A DNA stretch of 11,563 nt, from the NCBI GenBank assembly GCA_023393045.1, contig JAEWMV010000254.1:1-11563 (forward strand), read 5' to 3'. The first letter of the stretch is position 1; each line of letters opens with the position of its first letter. Both the position numbers and the translations under genes were made by a program. Shown piece after piece: positions 1 to 6,802 of this stretch. The notes under the pieces were generated by a model. It ran no database searches. It saw only the letters and a list, made by a program, of their open reading frames with translations, and was not told the origin of the DNA. The DNA comes from Bacillota bacterium. Lineage in GTDB: Bacteria > Bacillota > Clostridia > Christensenellales > CAG-138.

Positions 1-82
1 GCTGTTGATCGTCAACCTCAAATCCATCCGGGAAGAGCGCGACGCCGACATACAAAACCGCAAGGTTAAATCGAAACGATAA
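1..82 (+). CDS. C-terminal end of an ABC-transporter permease (PotC-like), truncated by the window edge
   Basis: Only the last 26 codons are present, read in frame from base 2 and ending in TAA at 80-82. The visible peptide starts with a short hydrophobic stretch (LLIVNL) and becomes a charged tail rich in Arg, Lys, Glu and Asp. This is what the cytoplasmic end of an inner-membrane ABC permease looks like after its last membrane helix. The next gene, 17 nt downstream on the same strand, is a polyamine-binding protein, and potB-potC-potD is the usual order of polyamine transport operons. By position this would therefore be the PotC-type permease. The assignment rests mainly on context, because the permease EAA loop and the membrane helices lie outside the window. 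Confidence 0.6.
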   Translation, partial: LLIVNLKSIREERDADIQNRKVKSKR

Positions 83-99
83 GAAGAGAGGGTAACGGA

Positions 100-1152
100 A
101 TGAAAACAAAGATTGCGCTTCTCCTCGCGCTGCTCCTGTGCGTCAGCTTTGCTGCCGCGGGCTGCGGCGACTCCGACAAGGTCACCATCAACGTCCTCAA
201 CTGGGGCGACTATATCGATGAAGACCTGCTCGAACAGTTCACCGAGGAAACCGGCATCGAGGTGAAATACACCACCATGGCAAACAACGAGGAAATGCTC
301 GTCAAATTGCAGTCTCCGGACAACATCTACGACGTGTGCTTCCCCTCGGACTATATCATCGAAAAGCTCGTCGCGCAGGACCTCCTGCACGAGCTTGACC
401 GTGAGAACATCCCCAACCTCGTCAACATCGACGGGCGGTTTATGGATTTGAGCTTCGACCCCGGCAACAAGTACAGCGTGCCCTACATGTGGGGAACCGT
501 GGGCATCCTCTACAACACCACCATGGTGGAGGGCGAGGTCAACAGCTGGTCCATACTCTGGGATGAGAAATACTCCCAGCAGATATTCGTGTACGACAGC
601 ATGCGGGACACGATAGGCGTCGCCCTGCTCTACCTCGGCAAGGACATCAACACGCGCGACGCGGCGGATATACAGGCCGCGGAGCAGGCGCTCATCGCCC
701 AGAAACCCCTCGTGCTCGCCCTACTGGGCGACTCCATCAAGGAGAGCATGATCAACGGCGAGGCCGCGCTTGCCGTCGTCTACTCGGGCGACGCGATCTG
801 GTGCATGGACCCCGAGGAGGGCAACCCCGACCTTGCCTACGCCGTGCCGGACGAGGGCAGCAACGTGTGGTTTGACAACATCGTCATACCCAAAACCAGC
901 AAGCACACCGCCGAGGCGGAAGCGTTCATCAACTTCCTGTGCGACGCCGAAGTGGCCCGTCAAAATACCGAGTACATCGGTTACTCCACGCCCAACGCGG
1001 CTGCGTTCGCGCTGCTCGACGAGAGCTATACCGAAAACGAGACCTACAACCCGCCGCAGGCGGTGCTCGACCGCTGTGAAATCTTCCACGACCTCGGCGA
1101 TTTCATCAGCGTATACGAGCAGGCGTGGAACAATTATAAGATTTATAAATAA
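100..1152 (+). CDS. potD: Spermidine/putrescine ABC transporter substrate-binding lipoprotein
   Basis: This is the extracellular binding component of a polyamine importer. It captures spermidine or putrescine and delivers it to the PotB/PotC permeases and PotA ATPase. The 350-aa length matches PotD (E. coli about 348). Residues 1-21 form a lipoprotein signal with lipobox A-A-G-C, so Cys22 would be lipidated and anchor the protein to the membrane of a Gram-positive-type cell. The mature N-terminus carries the family opening NVLNWGDYID (31-40). Asp166 and Asp170 lie in the segment equivalent to the acidic polyamine contacts of PotD, and W257-x-D259 matches its Trp/Asp ligand pair. The C-terminal IPKTSKHTAEAEAFINFL is typical of this lobe. 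A GAGAGGG ribosome site at 86-92 supports the ATG at 100. It probably shares the permease transcript and ends at the hairpin terminator at 1176-1206. The family is confident; the exact polyamine is inferred. Confidence 0.93.
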   Translation: MKTKIALLLALLLCVSFAAAGCGDSDKVTINVLNWGDYIDEDLLEQFTEETGIEVKYTTMANNEEMLVKLQSPDNIYDVCFPSDYIIEKLVAQDLLHELDRENIPNLVNIDGRFMDLSFDPGNKYSVPYMWGTVGILYNTTMVEGEVNSWSILWDEKYSQQIFVYDSMRDTIGVALLYLGKDINTRDAADIQAAEQALIAQKPLVLALLGDSIKESMINGEAALAVVYSGDAIWCMDPEEGNPDLAYAVPDEGSNVWFDNIVIPKTSKHTAEAEAFINFLCDAEVARQNTEYIGYSTPNAAAFALLDESYTENETYNPPQAVLDRCEIFHDLGDFISVYEQAWNNYKIYK

Positions 1153-1175
1153 GACCGAACGCACTTTGACGCAAA

Positions 1176-1206
1176 AAGGAGCCTTCCCTAAAAGGGAAGG
1201 CTCCTT
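1176..1206. terminator. Perfect hairpin terminator between convergent genes
   Basis: A 14-bp perfect stem (AAGGAGCCTTCCCT, 1176-1189, with its complement 1193-1206) encloses a 3-nt AAA loop. It lies 23 nt after the potD stop and 16 nt after the end of the convergent minus-strand gene. On the minus strand the stem is followed by T residues (the A run at 1173-1177 read in reverse), as expected of an intrinsic terminator. On the plus strand the tail is only moderately T-rich (CTATT). It most likely ends both transcripts. Confidence 0.88.
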
Positions 1207-1222
1207 CTATTCCAAACGTTGA

Positions 1223-1597
1223 CTATTCGCCTTGAATAGGGGTTTTGTCCGGCTTTTTCATAGTCACACTTCCGACAATGAACACTATCCCAAAAATTAA
1301 TGCAAGAACCGACCAAACCACCAAATCACCATACGTACCAAGATTAGTAAAGCCAATGAGCGCAGATATGGCATAGAACACACCCGCTGCAATTCCACCG
1401 CCTTTGCTCTTACGGGTCGTTATGCCCACAATTCCTGCGATAAGCATTGCAAACGCGAGAAACACTCCCGCTCCCCCGCTGGTGTCGCTGGTGTTACTTT
1501 CAATCGCATTGACCAATCCGGCGGCGCAAGACTGGAACATAATAACTGTGAATGCTACTATGCTAATAATCCCCAAAACAAGTTTTGTAGTTTTCAT
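1223..1597 (-). CDS. Small four-helix membrane protein of unknown function
   Basis: The 124-aa product is almost entirely hydrophobic segments. Membrane helices are likely at about residues 5-27, 44-61, 68-86 and 92-112, with a polar loop (about 31-43, Ser/Thr/Asn-rich) after helix 1 and a charged tail KKPDKTPIQGE. A longer reading from 1624 is possible, but the ATG at 1597 has an AGGAGG-like site 6 nt upstream (TCCTCC at 1604-1609 on the plus strand), so that start was chosen. The gene begins 23 nt after the stop of the lipoprotein gene upstream, so the two are probably co-transcribed and may act together at the membrane. It loosely resembles small DUF4064-type Firmicutes membrane proteins, but no diagnostic motif was recognised and no function is claimed. 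Like its partner it is far more AT-rich than the surrounding genes. Confidence 0.82.
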   Translation of the reverse strand: MKTTKLVLGIISIVAFTVIMFQSCAAGLVNAIESNTSDTSGGAGVFLAFAMLIAGIVGITTRKSKGGGIAAGVFYAISALIGFTNLGTYGDLVVWSVLALIFGIVFIVGSVTMKKPDKTPIQGE

Positions 1598-1620
1598 TTT
1601 ATATCCTCCAAATTTTAGGG

Positions 1621-2541
1621 TCAAAATGTAATTGTTATTGCGTCGGTGTCAAACATGGTATCCCAACCATCCATTGTAAAAACATGGAATGACAATTCGA
1701 GTGTTTCAATGTCGGTTATGCCGTTTTCTTCAAAATCACTTTGTAAAAACGTAATACTGTCATACGCTTTCATTCCATTGAGAATATCGCAGGAAAACAT
1801 GGGATCCAGCATAAACCCATTGACCGAAACATCACGAACTTGAATGGTTGCATCCGTCCCGCTGTTGTTTTCAACGTATAAGTACAAATCCGCGCCCCAG
1901 AAGCTTTCCGTGCTATCGAGTTGCTTAACTACAATGCGAAAACCATCACGATTTAGTACTTCTTCACCGCTGTCATCGTAGGTTTGAGAGTAGTCAGCAT
2001 CTTTATTTGCCACAAACGATATTTGCTCTGTATCAAAGACGGTGTCCCAACCATCTGTTTTGAAAACGTGGAATTTGAGAGAAATATCTTTTATGACTTC
2101 AATTTGCGCCGCTTCTAAGTTGCTGGACATAAATGTTATATCGTCATTCGCTTTTTTCCCGGCTGCGACATCGACTGAAAACATCGGCTCAACCATAATC
2201 CCATTGACTGTACAGTCGCGGGCTTGGATCGTAACATTTGTATCGGAATTGTTTTCAATCAAGATTTTAATTTCGGGACCGAACATTCCGTCTTCAATGC
2301 TTTTTGTCGTGATTATTATTCCGTCACGATCAAGTAAAACCTGCTCATCTATAGTGCTGCCATTTGCCGTTTGTTCGGGCGCAGCAGGTTGTTCATTGGT
2401 AGTATTGCTTTCAGTCGTATTAGGTACAGACGGAGTTTTATCGTTGCTTGGGTCGTTTGCGCCTGACGGAGCGCCACAAGCACTTAACGCAAGTGAAAGC
2501 GCAAGAACAACGCACAAAAGACCGAATTTGCCATTTTGCAT
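1621..2541 (-). CDS. Lipoprotein with two tandem copies of one domain, function unknown
   Basis: The 306-aa product starts with a lipoprotein signal and lipobox L-S-A-C, so Cys22 is the predicted lipid anchor. Residues about 24-64 form a low-complexity linker rich in Asn, Thr, Pro, Ser and Glu that would hold the protein away from the membrane. Two homologous domains follow, at about 68-176 and 194-304, related by a constant offset of 128 residues. Shared blocks include ENNS at 96-99 and 224-227, then a VNG...PMFS block, and FHVF..DGWDT.FDT at 157-171 and 285-299. The hydrophobic alternation suggests beta-rich domains, possibly immunoglobulin-like; this is inference. Start: ATG at 2541 with AGGAGG (CCTCCT at 2550-2555) about 8 nt upstream. 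It leads a two-gene transcript with the membrane protein downstream. No enzyme motif is visible; a ligand- or envelope-associated role is the most that can be said. Confidence 0.85.
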   Translation of the reverse strand: MQNGKFGLLCVVLALSLALSACGAPSGANDPSNDKTPSVPNTTESNTTNEQPAAPEQTANGSTIDEQVLLDRDGIIITTKSIEDGMFGPEIKILIENNSDTNVTIQARDCTVNGIMVEPMFSVDVAAGKKANDDITFMSSNLEAAQIEVIKDISLKFHVFKTDGWDTVFDTEQISFVANKDADYSQTYDDSGEEVLNRDGFRIVVKQLDSTESFWGADLYLYVENNSGTDATIQVRDVSVNGFMLDPMFSCDILNGMKAYDSITFLQSDFEENGITDIETLELSFHVFTMDGWDTMFDTDAITITF

Positions 2542-2648
2542 TGAATTTTCCTCCTAAATATATTTTGTCTGGCTAATGCGGATACTTGGATAAAACATAG
2601 AGCTTTCTTAAGTAGTTGAGCGGCTAAGTTATTAAGCTATCAAAGGTA

Positions 2649-2677
2649 AATCTAGTTTATTTTTCCAGATTTGTCAA
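2649..2677 (-). promoter_or_regulatory. Sigma-A type promoter of the lipoprotein operon
   Basis: Read on the minus strand, there is a perfect -35 box TTGACA (2672-2677), a 17-nt spacer, and a -10 box TAGATT (2649-2654), which matches TATAAT at 4 of 6 positions. The promoter lies about 110 nt upstream of the lipoprotein ATG at 2541, leaving an untranslated leader of roughly 100 nt. Palindromic half-sites overlap and extend upstream of the -35 box, so control by a DNA-binding protein is plausible. Confidence 0.65.
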
Positions 2678-2712
2678 GCGATTTTGACAATAAACGACGT
2701 TATTTATTGTCA
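2671..2712. promoter_or_regulatory. Cluster of palindromic TTGTCA/TGACAA half-sites at the -35 region
   Basis: Three related half-sites form two overlapping inverted repeats. TTGTCAA (2671-2677) pairs with TTGACAA (2684-2690), and TGACAATAAA (2685-2694) pairs perfectly with TTTATTGTCA (2703-2712) around an 8-nt centre. An inner AACG-A-CGTT lies at 2693-2701. One half-site coincides with the -35 box and the rest lie directly upstream. This arrangement suits an operator or activator site, or a stem-loop. The protein that would bind is not identified. Confidence 0.5.
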
Positions 2713-2856
2713 TCTATTTTCTTGTGGTATCGTTTTTCATGTTGAAGCGTTAAATAAACGTCAAAACCGCTTTTACATAGGCACTGAAGTCTGTATTTAA
2801 GCAGTTTTTCTAATATCGCTGTATTTCCGCCAAGGAAAGCTCTTCCTTATGAGAGG

Positions 2857-3837
2857 TTATTCCTTATACAACCCCGCCGCCTTTTCCATGCGCTCCTTCA
2901 TCGCAAGGCGCACGTCCTCGGGCGAGAGGATTTCCATCCTTGCGCCCCACTGGGCGACCCACGCGAGGAAGCCGTCCCCCGCCGCCACATTGAGCATGGC
3001 GGTGAAATGCGCAGCGCCGTCTTTGGCGACGGAAATGTTCGCGCCGAATTTATCGAATATGTCCCCCGCGAGCGCGTTTTCGCAGCGAAGCTTGACCATG
3101 CGCACGTGATCGCCAAACATGTTGACGCACTTTTTCGCGTAATCCGCGCTGTCAAAGCGCGTTTTATACTCGCACACCTGCGAAAAGGGCCGCCACGGCC
3201 CCTGCTCGCTGCGCACGCGCTGCATCCTGTCCAGCCGGAAATGCGTAAGGTTGTCCCGCCCGTCCATATTGCACACGAGATAGAACCTGTCCATCATCCA
3301 GATGAGCGCGTAGGGGCTCACGGCATAGCGCTCTCCCCCGCGCTGGCGCACCATGCGCCTGTCCGCATCCTGCTTGATATAGAGGAAGCTGACCTTCCTG
3401 TGCATGGCGATGGCGAGGTTGAGCGCATCTATCGTGCGCAGCACCTCGTCGTTTTCGCACTTGACGCCACCCATGTTGCACTGGAGGCGCAGCTCCTCCG
3501 CCCTGCGGCGGCTCTCGAGGGAAAGGAGCTTGTCCATAAGCTTTCCGCTGCGCGCGCCCGTGATGAAATAGGCGGCCTGCACAGCGGAAACCAAAAGGCG
3601 GATTTCCGCCGTGTCGAGCGCGCGGCGGCCGAGATAATAGCCCGTCGGCGTCTGGACGACATCCTCCCCATGCTCGCGCAAGGCTTCAAGGTCGCGGTAG
3701 ATCCCCTTCCTCTCCGCCGCGACGCCGCGGCGGCTGAGCGCGGCCACGAGGTCGGGCACGCTCATGCGGCGCTCCTCATCCGTTTCCTCGCGCAGCACAT
3801 CCAACAGATATAGGGTTTTGAGCTTTGAGGAGGCCAT
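2857..3837 (-). CDS. WYL-domain transcriptional regulator (HTH-WYL, YafY/DeoR-like)
   Basis: The 326-aa product has the usual architecture of WYL regulators. A winged helix-turn-helix is at about 5-70, with recognition-helix region AERKGIYRDLEALREHG. A WYL domain follows at about 135-210, then a WCX-type C-terminal domain at about 245-320. The WYL signature appears as F185-Y186-L187 in DRFYLVC, so the Trp is replaced by Phe, and the conserved basic motif is H199-F-R-L-D-R. WYL domains sense small ligands or nucleic acids and switch DNA binding. The ATG at 3837 was chosen because a longer GTG reading from 3867 has no ribosome site. The chosen start lies 2 nt after the stop of the YhhN-family gene, so translation is probably coupled even though its own Shine-Dalgarno is weak. 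As the last gene of the operon it may regulate the operon itself, perhaps through the palindrome at 5961-5978; this is inference. Confidence 0.9.
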   Translation of the reverse strand: MASSKLKTLYLLDVLREETDEERRMSVPDLVAALSRRGVAAERKGIYRDLEALREHGEDVVQTPTGYYLGRRALDTAEIRLLVSAVQAAYFITGARSGKLMDKLLSLESRRRAEELRLQCNMGGVKCENDEVLRTIDALNLAIAMHRKVSFLYIKQDADRRMVRQRGGERYAVSPYALIWMMDRFYLVCNMDGRDNLTHFRLDRMQRVRSEQGPWRPFSQVCEYKTRFDSADYAKKCVNMFGDHVRMVKLRCENALAGDIFDKFGANISVAKDGAAHFTAMLNVAAGDGFLAWVAQWGARMEILSPEDVRLAMKERMEKAAGLYKE

Positions 3838-3839
3838 GG

Positions 3840-4514
3840 TCAGAGTGCCCCGAGGAAGCCGCGGCACAGCAAAAACTGCGCGGCGATATAGGTGAGCATC
3901 ACATAGAAATTCATCTTCTTATTCTCTTTGACAAAGAGGCCGCGCACGAGTATCGCGTCCGAAATGAAGAACAGCGCGCCGCCAAGAACCATCTGCGCCG
4001 CGCCCGACACGCTCCCGCCCGCGTTTGACGTATGGATGAGCAGCAGCCATGCGCCTACGCTATGCACGGCGATGAGCGCGAAGTAAACCGGGATGTTCGC
4101 CCTGATGAAGCGATTTTCAATATGGGGCATGAGGCGCACGCCCGTGAGGACGATCGTCGCCAGATAGGGCAGCGCGATGAAGAGCACGAGCCAGGGCGAA
4201 AATGCTGCCCCCGACGCGAAAAGGCGCGTATAGACGGCCACAGCGTAGAGCAGGTGGCCGATGCCGAATATGCCCGCGCCGAGCATAAAATTCCTGTCGT
4301 TAAAGGGCAGCATGAGGAAAACATCCCCGATAAGGCCGCACAGCAGCGCCGCGAGCACGAAGCCGTTTATCGAGTGCGCCGCGAGGATGTAGAAAACCGC
4401 GAGCGAGGCGAGCAGCATGGGCTTGGTCACAAGCCGCAGCTTATCCATATAAAAATAACAGGCATAGAGATGGACAAGCGCGATCGCCGCGAAAAAGACA
4501 TAGAAAAACGTCAT
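3840..4514 (-). CDS. YhhN/TMEM86-family integral membrane protein (lysoplasmalogenase-like)
   Basis: The 224-aa protein is hydrophobic throughout, with about seven to eight predicted membrane helices. It shows the YhhN-family landmarks in order: TKP (30-32), GDVFLMLP (63-70), G86-H87, GALFFISDAIL (179-189) and YIAAQ (209-213). The acidic residues D64 and D186 within membrane segments are characteristic. The animal relative TMEM86B hydrolyses the vinyl-ether bond of lysoplasmalogens. Plasmalogens are common in anaerobic Clostridia, so a role in ether-lipid turnover is plausible but inferred. The start at 4514 is supported by GGGAGGTG (4521-4527) 6 nt upstream; the longer reading from 4535 would place this site inside the coding sequence. 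It lies 66 nt downstream of the amidohydrolase and 2 nt before the WYL regulator. Confidence 0.87.
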   Translation of the reverse strand: MTFFYVFFAAIALVHLYACYFYMDKLRLVTKPMLLASLAVFYILAAHSINGFVLAALLCGLIGDVFLMLPFNDRNFMLGAGIFGIGHLLYAVAVYTRLFASGAAFSPWLVLFIALPYLATIVLTGVRLMPHIENRFIRANIPVYFALIAVHSVGAWLLLIHTSNAGGSVSGAAQMVLGGALFFISDAILVRGLFVKENKKMNFYVMLTYIAAQFLLCRGFLGAL

Positions 4515-4580
4515 GCCGACACCTCCCGGTTCCATCTGTATTCCGCCGCGGGCGCGATATGCCCGCCGCCCGGCTCCGCG

Positions 4581-5939
4581 TTAACCCAGGCTCTGCACGA
4601 ACCTGCCCGCGCGGGCGTTTATGACCGCATCGTTCTCTACGGCAAGCGCGCCGTTCACAATCACGGCCGTGAAGCCCTCAGGCGGCAGGTTGGACGCCAT
4701 GAAAGTGGCGTTATCCCGCACCTTTTCGGGGTCGAACACCACGATGTCCGCGTCGTATCCTATGGCGAGGCGCGTCTTGTTCGAAAGGCCAATGCGCGCG
4801 GCGGGAACGGCGGAAATCTTCCTGAGCGCGCCCATCATGGACAGCACGCCCTCCTCCCGCACATATTTGGCGAGTACCCGCGCGAACGTGCCCGCCGCAC
4901 GCGGATGGCCGTTGCCCCGCTTGAGTATGCCGTCGCTTGCGACCATGCCGCAGTACGGGTTCTCAATGGCCATGCTAATCTCCCTCTCCCGCATGGAAAA
5001 CGCCGCCACGAGCGTTCCCGGCTCGTTTGCGCGCAGCTCTTCAAAAAGCGCCCTATCGCAGACTTCCCCCGCATGCGCGCCTGAAACGACGAGCACTTCC
5101 ACATTCTTAGCCTGCCGCTCCTGAAAAGAGTCCCCGTCAAAGCAGGCGGAGCCGATGGAGGTGCAAGACGCGTTGTAGGGATAGGTGTCGTAATTGAGCA
5201 GCGGATTCTCCGCCTTGGCGCGGTTGATGAGCGCGAGCGACTCCTCCATCTGCCCCGTGGCGGAGCAGGAGGAGAGGTGGGAAATCTGAAAACGCGCGCC
5301 CGTACTCCGGGCGATGCGGATCATTTCATTGATTGAATCGATGGCGTCCTTGTCGTCCCCCCGGTAATGCATGGAGACGAAGATGCCCCGGCGCTCCTGC
5401 GCGTTGATGGCGCGGATAATTTCCTCCTCCGTGATGGCGGGGTCGTACTCCACGCCAAAGGACATGCCCGACGCGCCCGCTTCGATTTCACTTTTTATAT
5501 GCGCGGCGATGCGCTCCACGGTTGCCCCGTCCGCCGGGGCGTAGCGGGCGAGGCCGCCCACGGCGTGCCGCGCCGCGTTATACCCTGCGAGCAGCAGGTA
5601 GTTGACGGGCGCACCGCCGCGGCTCTCTATCGCCTCCCGAAAGCGCGCAACGCTCTGGCGCTGACCTCCGCAGTTGCCCGCGACGCAGCTCGTCACGCCC
5701 ATGCGGAGCATCCGAAGGGCAATGTCGTACCCCTCCTCGTCGAAACACTCCTCATGCATATGGATATCGACAAAACCCGTGGATACGATTTTGCCCGAAG
5801 CGTCGATCACCTTAAGGGCGGGTTCGTCCACCTCGCCCACCGCGGCGATTTTGCCGTCCTTCACGCCGATGTCGCCGCACGCGAGCCTGCCTTCGTCAAA
5901 ATCGGCGTAACGCCCGTTTTTTATTAAAATATCAAGCAT
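4581..5939 (-). CDS. N-acyl-D-amino-acid deacylase family amidohydrolase
   Basis: This is a metal-dependent amidohydrolase of the D-aminoacylase type, which removes the acyl group from N-acyl-D-amino acids. The 452-aa length fits the family (about 480). An N-terminal beta domain leads to the D-I-H60-M-H62 metal motif. The expected D-aminoacylase set follows: C90 in GNCG, H191 in MHYRG, H221 in ISHLSS, and the catalytic-type D336 in ASDG, with the GHPR motif at 344-347. A C-terminal beta segment (IGYDADIVVFDPEKVRD) closes the sandwich domain. The enzyme core appears intact and there is no signal peptide, so it should be cytoplasmic. The ATG at 5939 has GGAGG (5947-5951) 7 nt upstream and a promoter at 5969-5997. 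Substrates could be N-acyl-D-amino acids or related D-glutamate/peptidoglycan products; related subfamilies also hydrolyse hydantoin-like rings, so the exact substrate is open. Confidence 0.9.
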   Translation of the reverse strand: MLDILIKNGRYADFDEGRLACGDIGVKDGKIAAVGEVDEPALKVIDASGKIVSTGFVDIHMHEECFDEEGYDIALRMLRMGVTSCVAGNCGGQRQSVARFREAIESRGGAPVNYLLLAGYNAARHAVGGLARYAPADGATVERIAAHIKSEIEAGASGMSFGVEYDPAITEEEIIRAINAQERRGIFVSMHYRGDDKDAIDSINEMIRIARSTGARFQISHLSSCSATGQMEESLALINRAKAENPLLNYDTYPYNASCTSIGSACFDGDSFQERQAKNVEVLVVSGAHAGEVCDRALFEELRANEPGTLVAAFSMREREISMAIENPYCGMVASDGILKRGNGHPRAAGTFARVLAKYVREEGVLSMMGALRKISAVPAARIGLSNKTRLAIGYDADIVVFDPEKVRDNATFMASNLPPEGFTAVIVNGALAVENDAVINARAGRFVQSLG

Positions 5940-5960
5940 GGATGCGCCTCCACAGATGTG

Positions 5961-5978
5961 CTGTTAAAAGTATAACAG
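5961..5978. promoter_or_regulatory. Operator-like inverted repeat over the amidohydrolase -10 box
   Basis: CTGTTA (5961-5966) and TAACAG (5973-5978) are perfect inverted copies separated by 6 nt. The 18-bp palindrome covers the minus-strand -10 box at 5969-5974, so a bound protein would block transcription. The WYL regulator encoded in the same operon is the obvious candidate, but this is inferred from position alone. Confidence 0.45.
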
Positions 5979-5997
5979 AAATGGAAAGCACCGGCAA
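5969..5997 (-). promoter_or_regulatory. Promoter of the amidohydrolase-YhhN-WYL operon
   Basis: On the minus strand there is a -35 box TTGCCG (5992-5997; 4 of 6 to consensus), a 17-nt spacer, and a -10 box TATACT (5969-5974; 5 of 6). It lies about 30 nt upstream of the start codon at 5939, leaving a short leader with the GGAGG site. Confidence 0.6.
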
Positions 5998-6041
5998 TCA
6001 GGAAATATTATCGCGGGGAACCTATTAAAAATGGCGAATTA

Positions 6042-6050
6042 TGCTATACT
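6042..6050 (+). promoter_or_regulatory. Extended -10 promoter for the scaffold/GGGtGRT operon
   Basis: TGCTATACT gives a -10 box TATACT (6045-6050) preceded by the TGn extended element. No good -35 hexamer is seen at the normal distance (CTATTA at 6022-6027), consistent with an extended -10 promoter. It lies about 45 nt upstream of the ATG at 6095, so an in-frame reading that starts at 6041 would overlap the promoter and is unlikely. Confidence 0.6.
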
Positions 6051-6094
6051 ATATCTGTATTCTCGGCACAAATCCTAAGACGGGAGGTTTTTCA

Positions 6095-6787
6095 ATGCAG
6101 TATTCGCACGAAGTGGAAGAAATGTTCTGCGTGGCCAAAGGCGCGCGGCATGACCCCGCCCCCATACCGGAGGAGGGCAAATGGATCAAGGCGAAACAGA
6201 TTACGGACATCTCCGGCCTCACGCACGGCGTGGGCTGGTGCGCGCCGCAGCAGGGCGGCTGCAAGCTGACGCTCAACATCAAGGAGGGCGTCATCCAGGA
6301 GGCGCTGATCGAAACCGTGGGCTGCTCGGGCATGACGCATTCCGCGGCGATGGCGGCGGAAATACTCCCGGGCAAGACCATATTGGAGGCGCTCAACTCC
6401 GACCTCGTGTGCGACGCCATCAACACCGCCATGCGCGAGTTGTTTTTGCAGATCGTCTACGGCCGCAGCCAGAGCGCGTTCTCCGAGGACGGGCTACCCG
6501 TCGGCGCGGGCCTCGAGGACCTGGGCAAGGGCATGAGGAGCCAGCTTGGCACGATGTACGGCACCGTCGCCAAAGGCCCCCGCTATCTTGAAATGGCGGA
6601 GGGCTATGTGATCGCCGTCGGCCTTGACGAGAACAGCGAAATCATCGGCTACCAGTTCGTCAACCTCGGCAAGATGATGGAAGCCATCAAGAAGGGCGTT
6701 GACCCCAAGGCGGCGTATGAGAAGAACATCGGCACTTACGGCCGCTTCGCCCAGGCCGTGAAGGTCATCGACCCGCGTCATGAGTGA
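6095..6787 (+). CDS. Iron-sulfur cluster assembly scaffold-like protein (NifU/IscU-related), partner of GGGtGRT protein
   Basis: The 230-aa product resembles the NifU/IscU scaffold fold in its central part. WCAPQQGGCKLTLNI holds C49 and C56, and ALIETVGCSGMTHSAAMAAEIL holds C77 in the position of the scaffold GC...A..A.AE.L motif, followed by GKT and a helix with C106. The protein is longer than plain IscU (about 130 aa). Its C-terminal half (about 130-230) has a glycine-rich linker and a mixed alpha/beta segment not found in IscU. By family it would bind or transfer Fe-S clusters in the cytoplasm; the canonical CGD motif is absent, so the ligands differ. The ATG at 6095 was chosen because GGGAGG (6082-6087) lies 7 nt upstream and the promoter at 6042-6050 precedes it. 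The gene is 15 nt from the GGGtGRT gene, its usual neighbour. Confidence 0.8.
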   Translation: MQYSHEVEEMFCVAKGARHDPAPIPEEGKWIKAKQITDISGLTHGVGWCAPQQGGCKLTLNIKEGVIQEALIETVGCSGMTHSAAMAAEILPGKTILEALNSDLVCDAINTAMRELFLQIVYGRSQSAFSEDGLPVGAGLEDLGKGMRSQLGTMYGTVAKGPRYLEMAEGYVIAVGLDENSEIIGYQFVNLGKMMEAIKKGVDPKAAYEKNIGTYGRFAQAVKVIDPRHE

Positions 6788-6802
6788 GAGGAGGGACGAG
6801 CT

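Larger units (their letters stand above)
2542..2856. other. AT-rich intergenic region upstream of the lipoprotein gene
   Basis: These 315 bases hold no convincing gene on either strand. They contain the minus-strand promoter at 2649-2677 and the palindromic half-sites at 2671-2712, both upstream of the lipoprotein gene. A small hairpin near the end of the WYL regulator gene (AAGGAA at 2832-2837 with TTCCTT at 2843-2848) has no T tract on the minus strand, so a terminator for that operon is not clear. The composition is clearly more AT-rich than the genes to the right. Confidence 0.6.

Noticed and set aside
2832..2848. AAGGAA/TTCCTT hairpin after the WYL gene
   Set aside because: Short stem and no T tract on the minus strand; too weak to call a terminator.
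3007..3813. Long plus-strand open frame (268 aa) opposite the WYL regulator
   Set aside because: It is a mirror of the GC-rich WYL coding sequence, with no ribosome site and no recognisable domain; the minus-strand gene has clear HTH and WYL motifs.
4548..4566. GCGGGC/GCCCGC hairpin between the amidohydrolase and YhhN genes
   Set aside because: Only a 6-bp stem in very GC-rich sequence and no T tract, so it is not a supportable terminator.
4032..5084. Plus-strand open frame of 350 aa across the YhhN and amidohydrolase genes
   Set aside because: It crosses the gap between two well-supported minus-strand genes, and its His/Arg-rich composition is typical of antisense GC-rich frames.
6041..6094. 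Upstream extension of the scaffold protein to the ATG at 6041
   Set aside because: It overlaps the extended -10 promoter and lacks a ribosome site; the ATG at 6095 has GGGAGG at the right distance.
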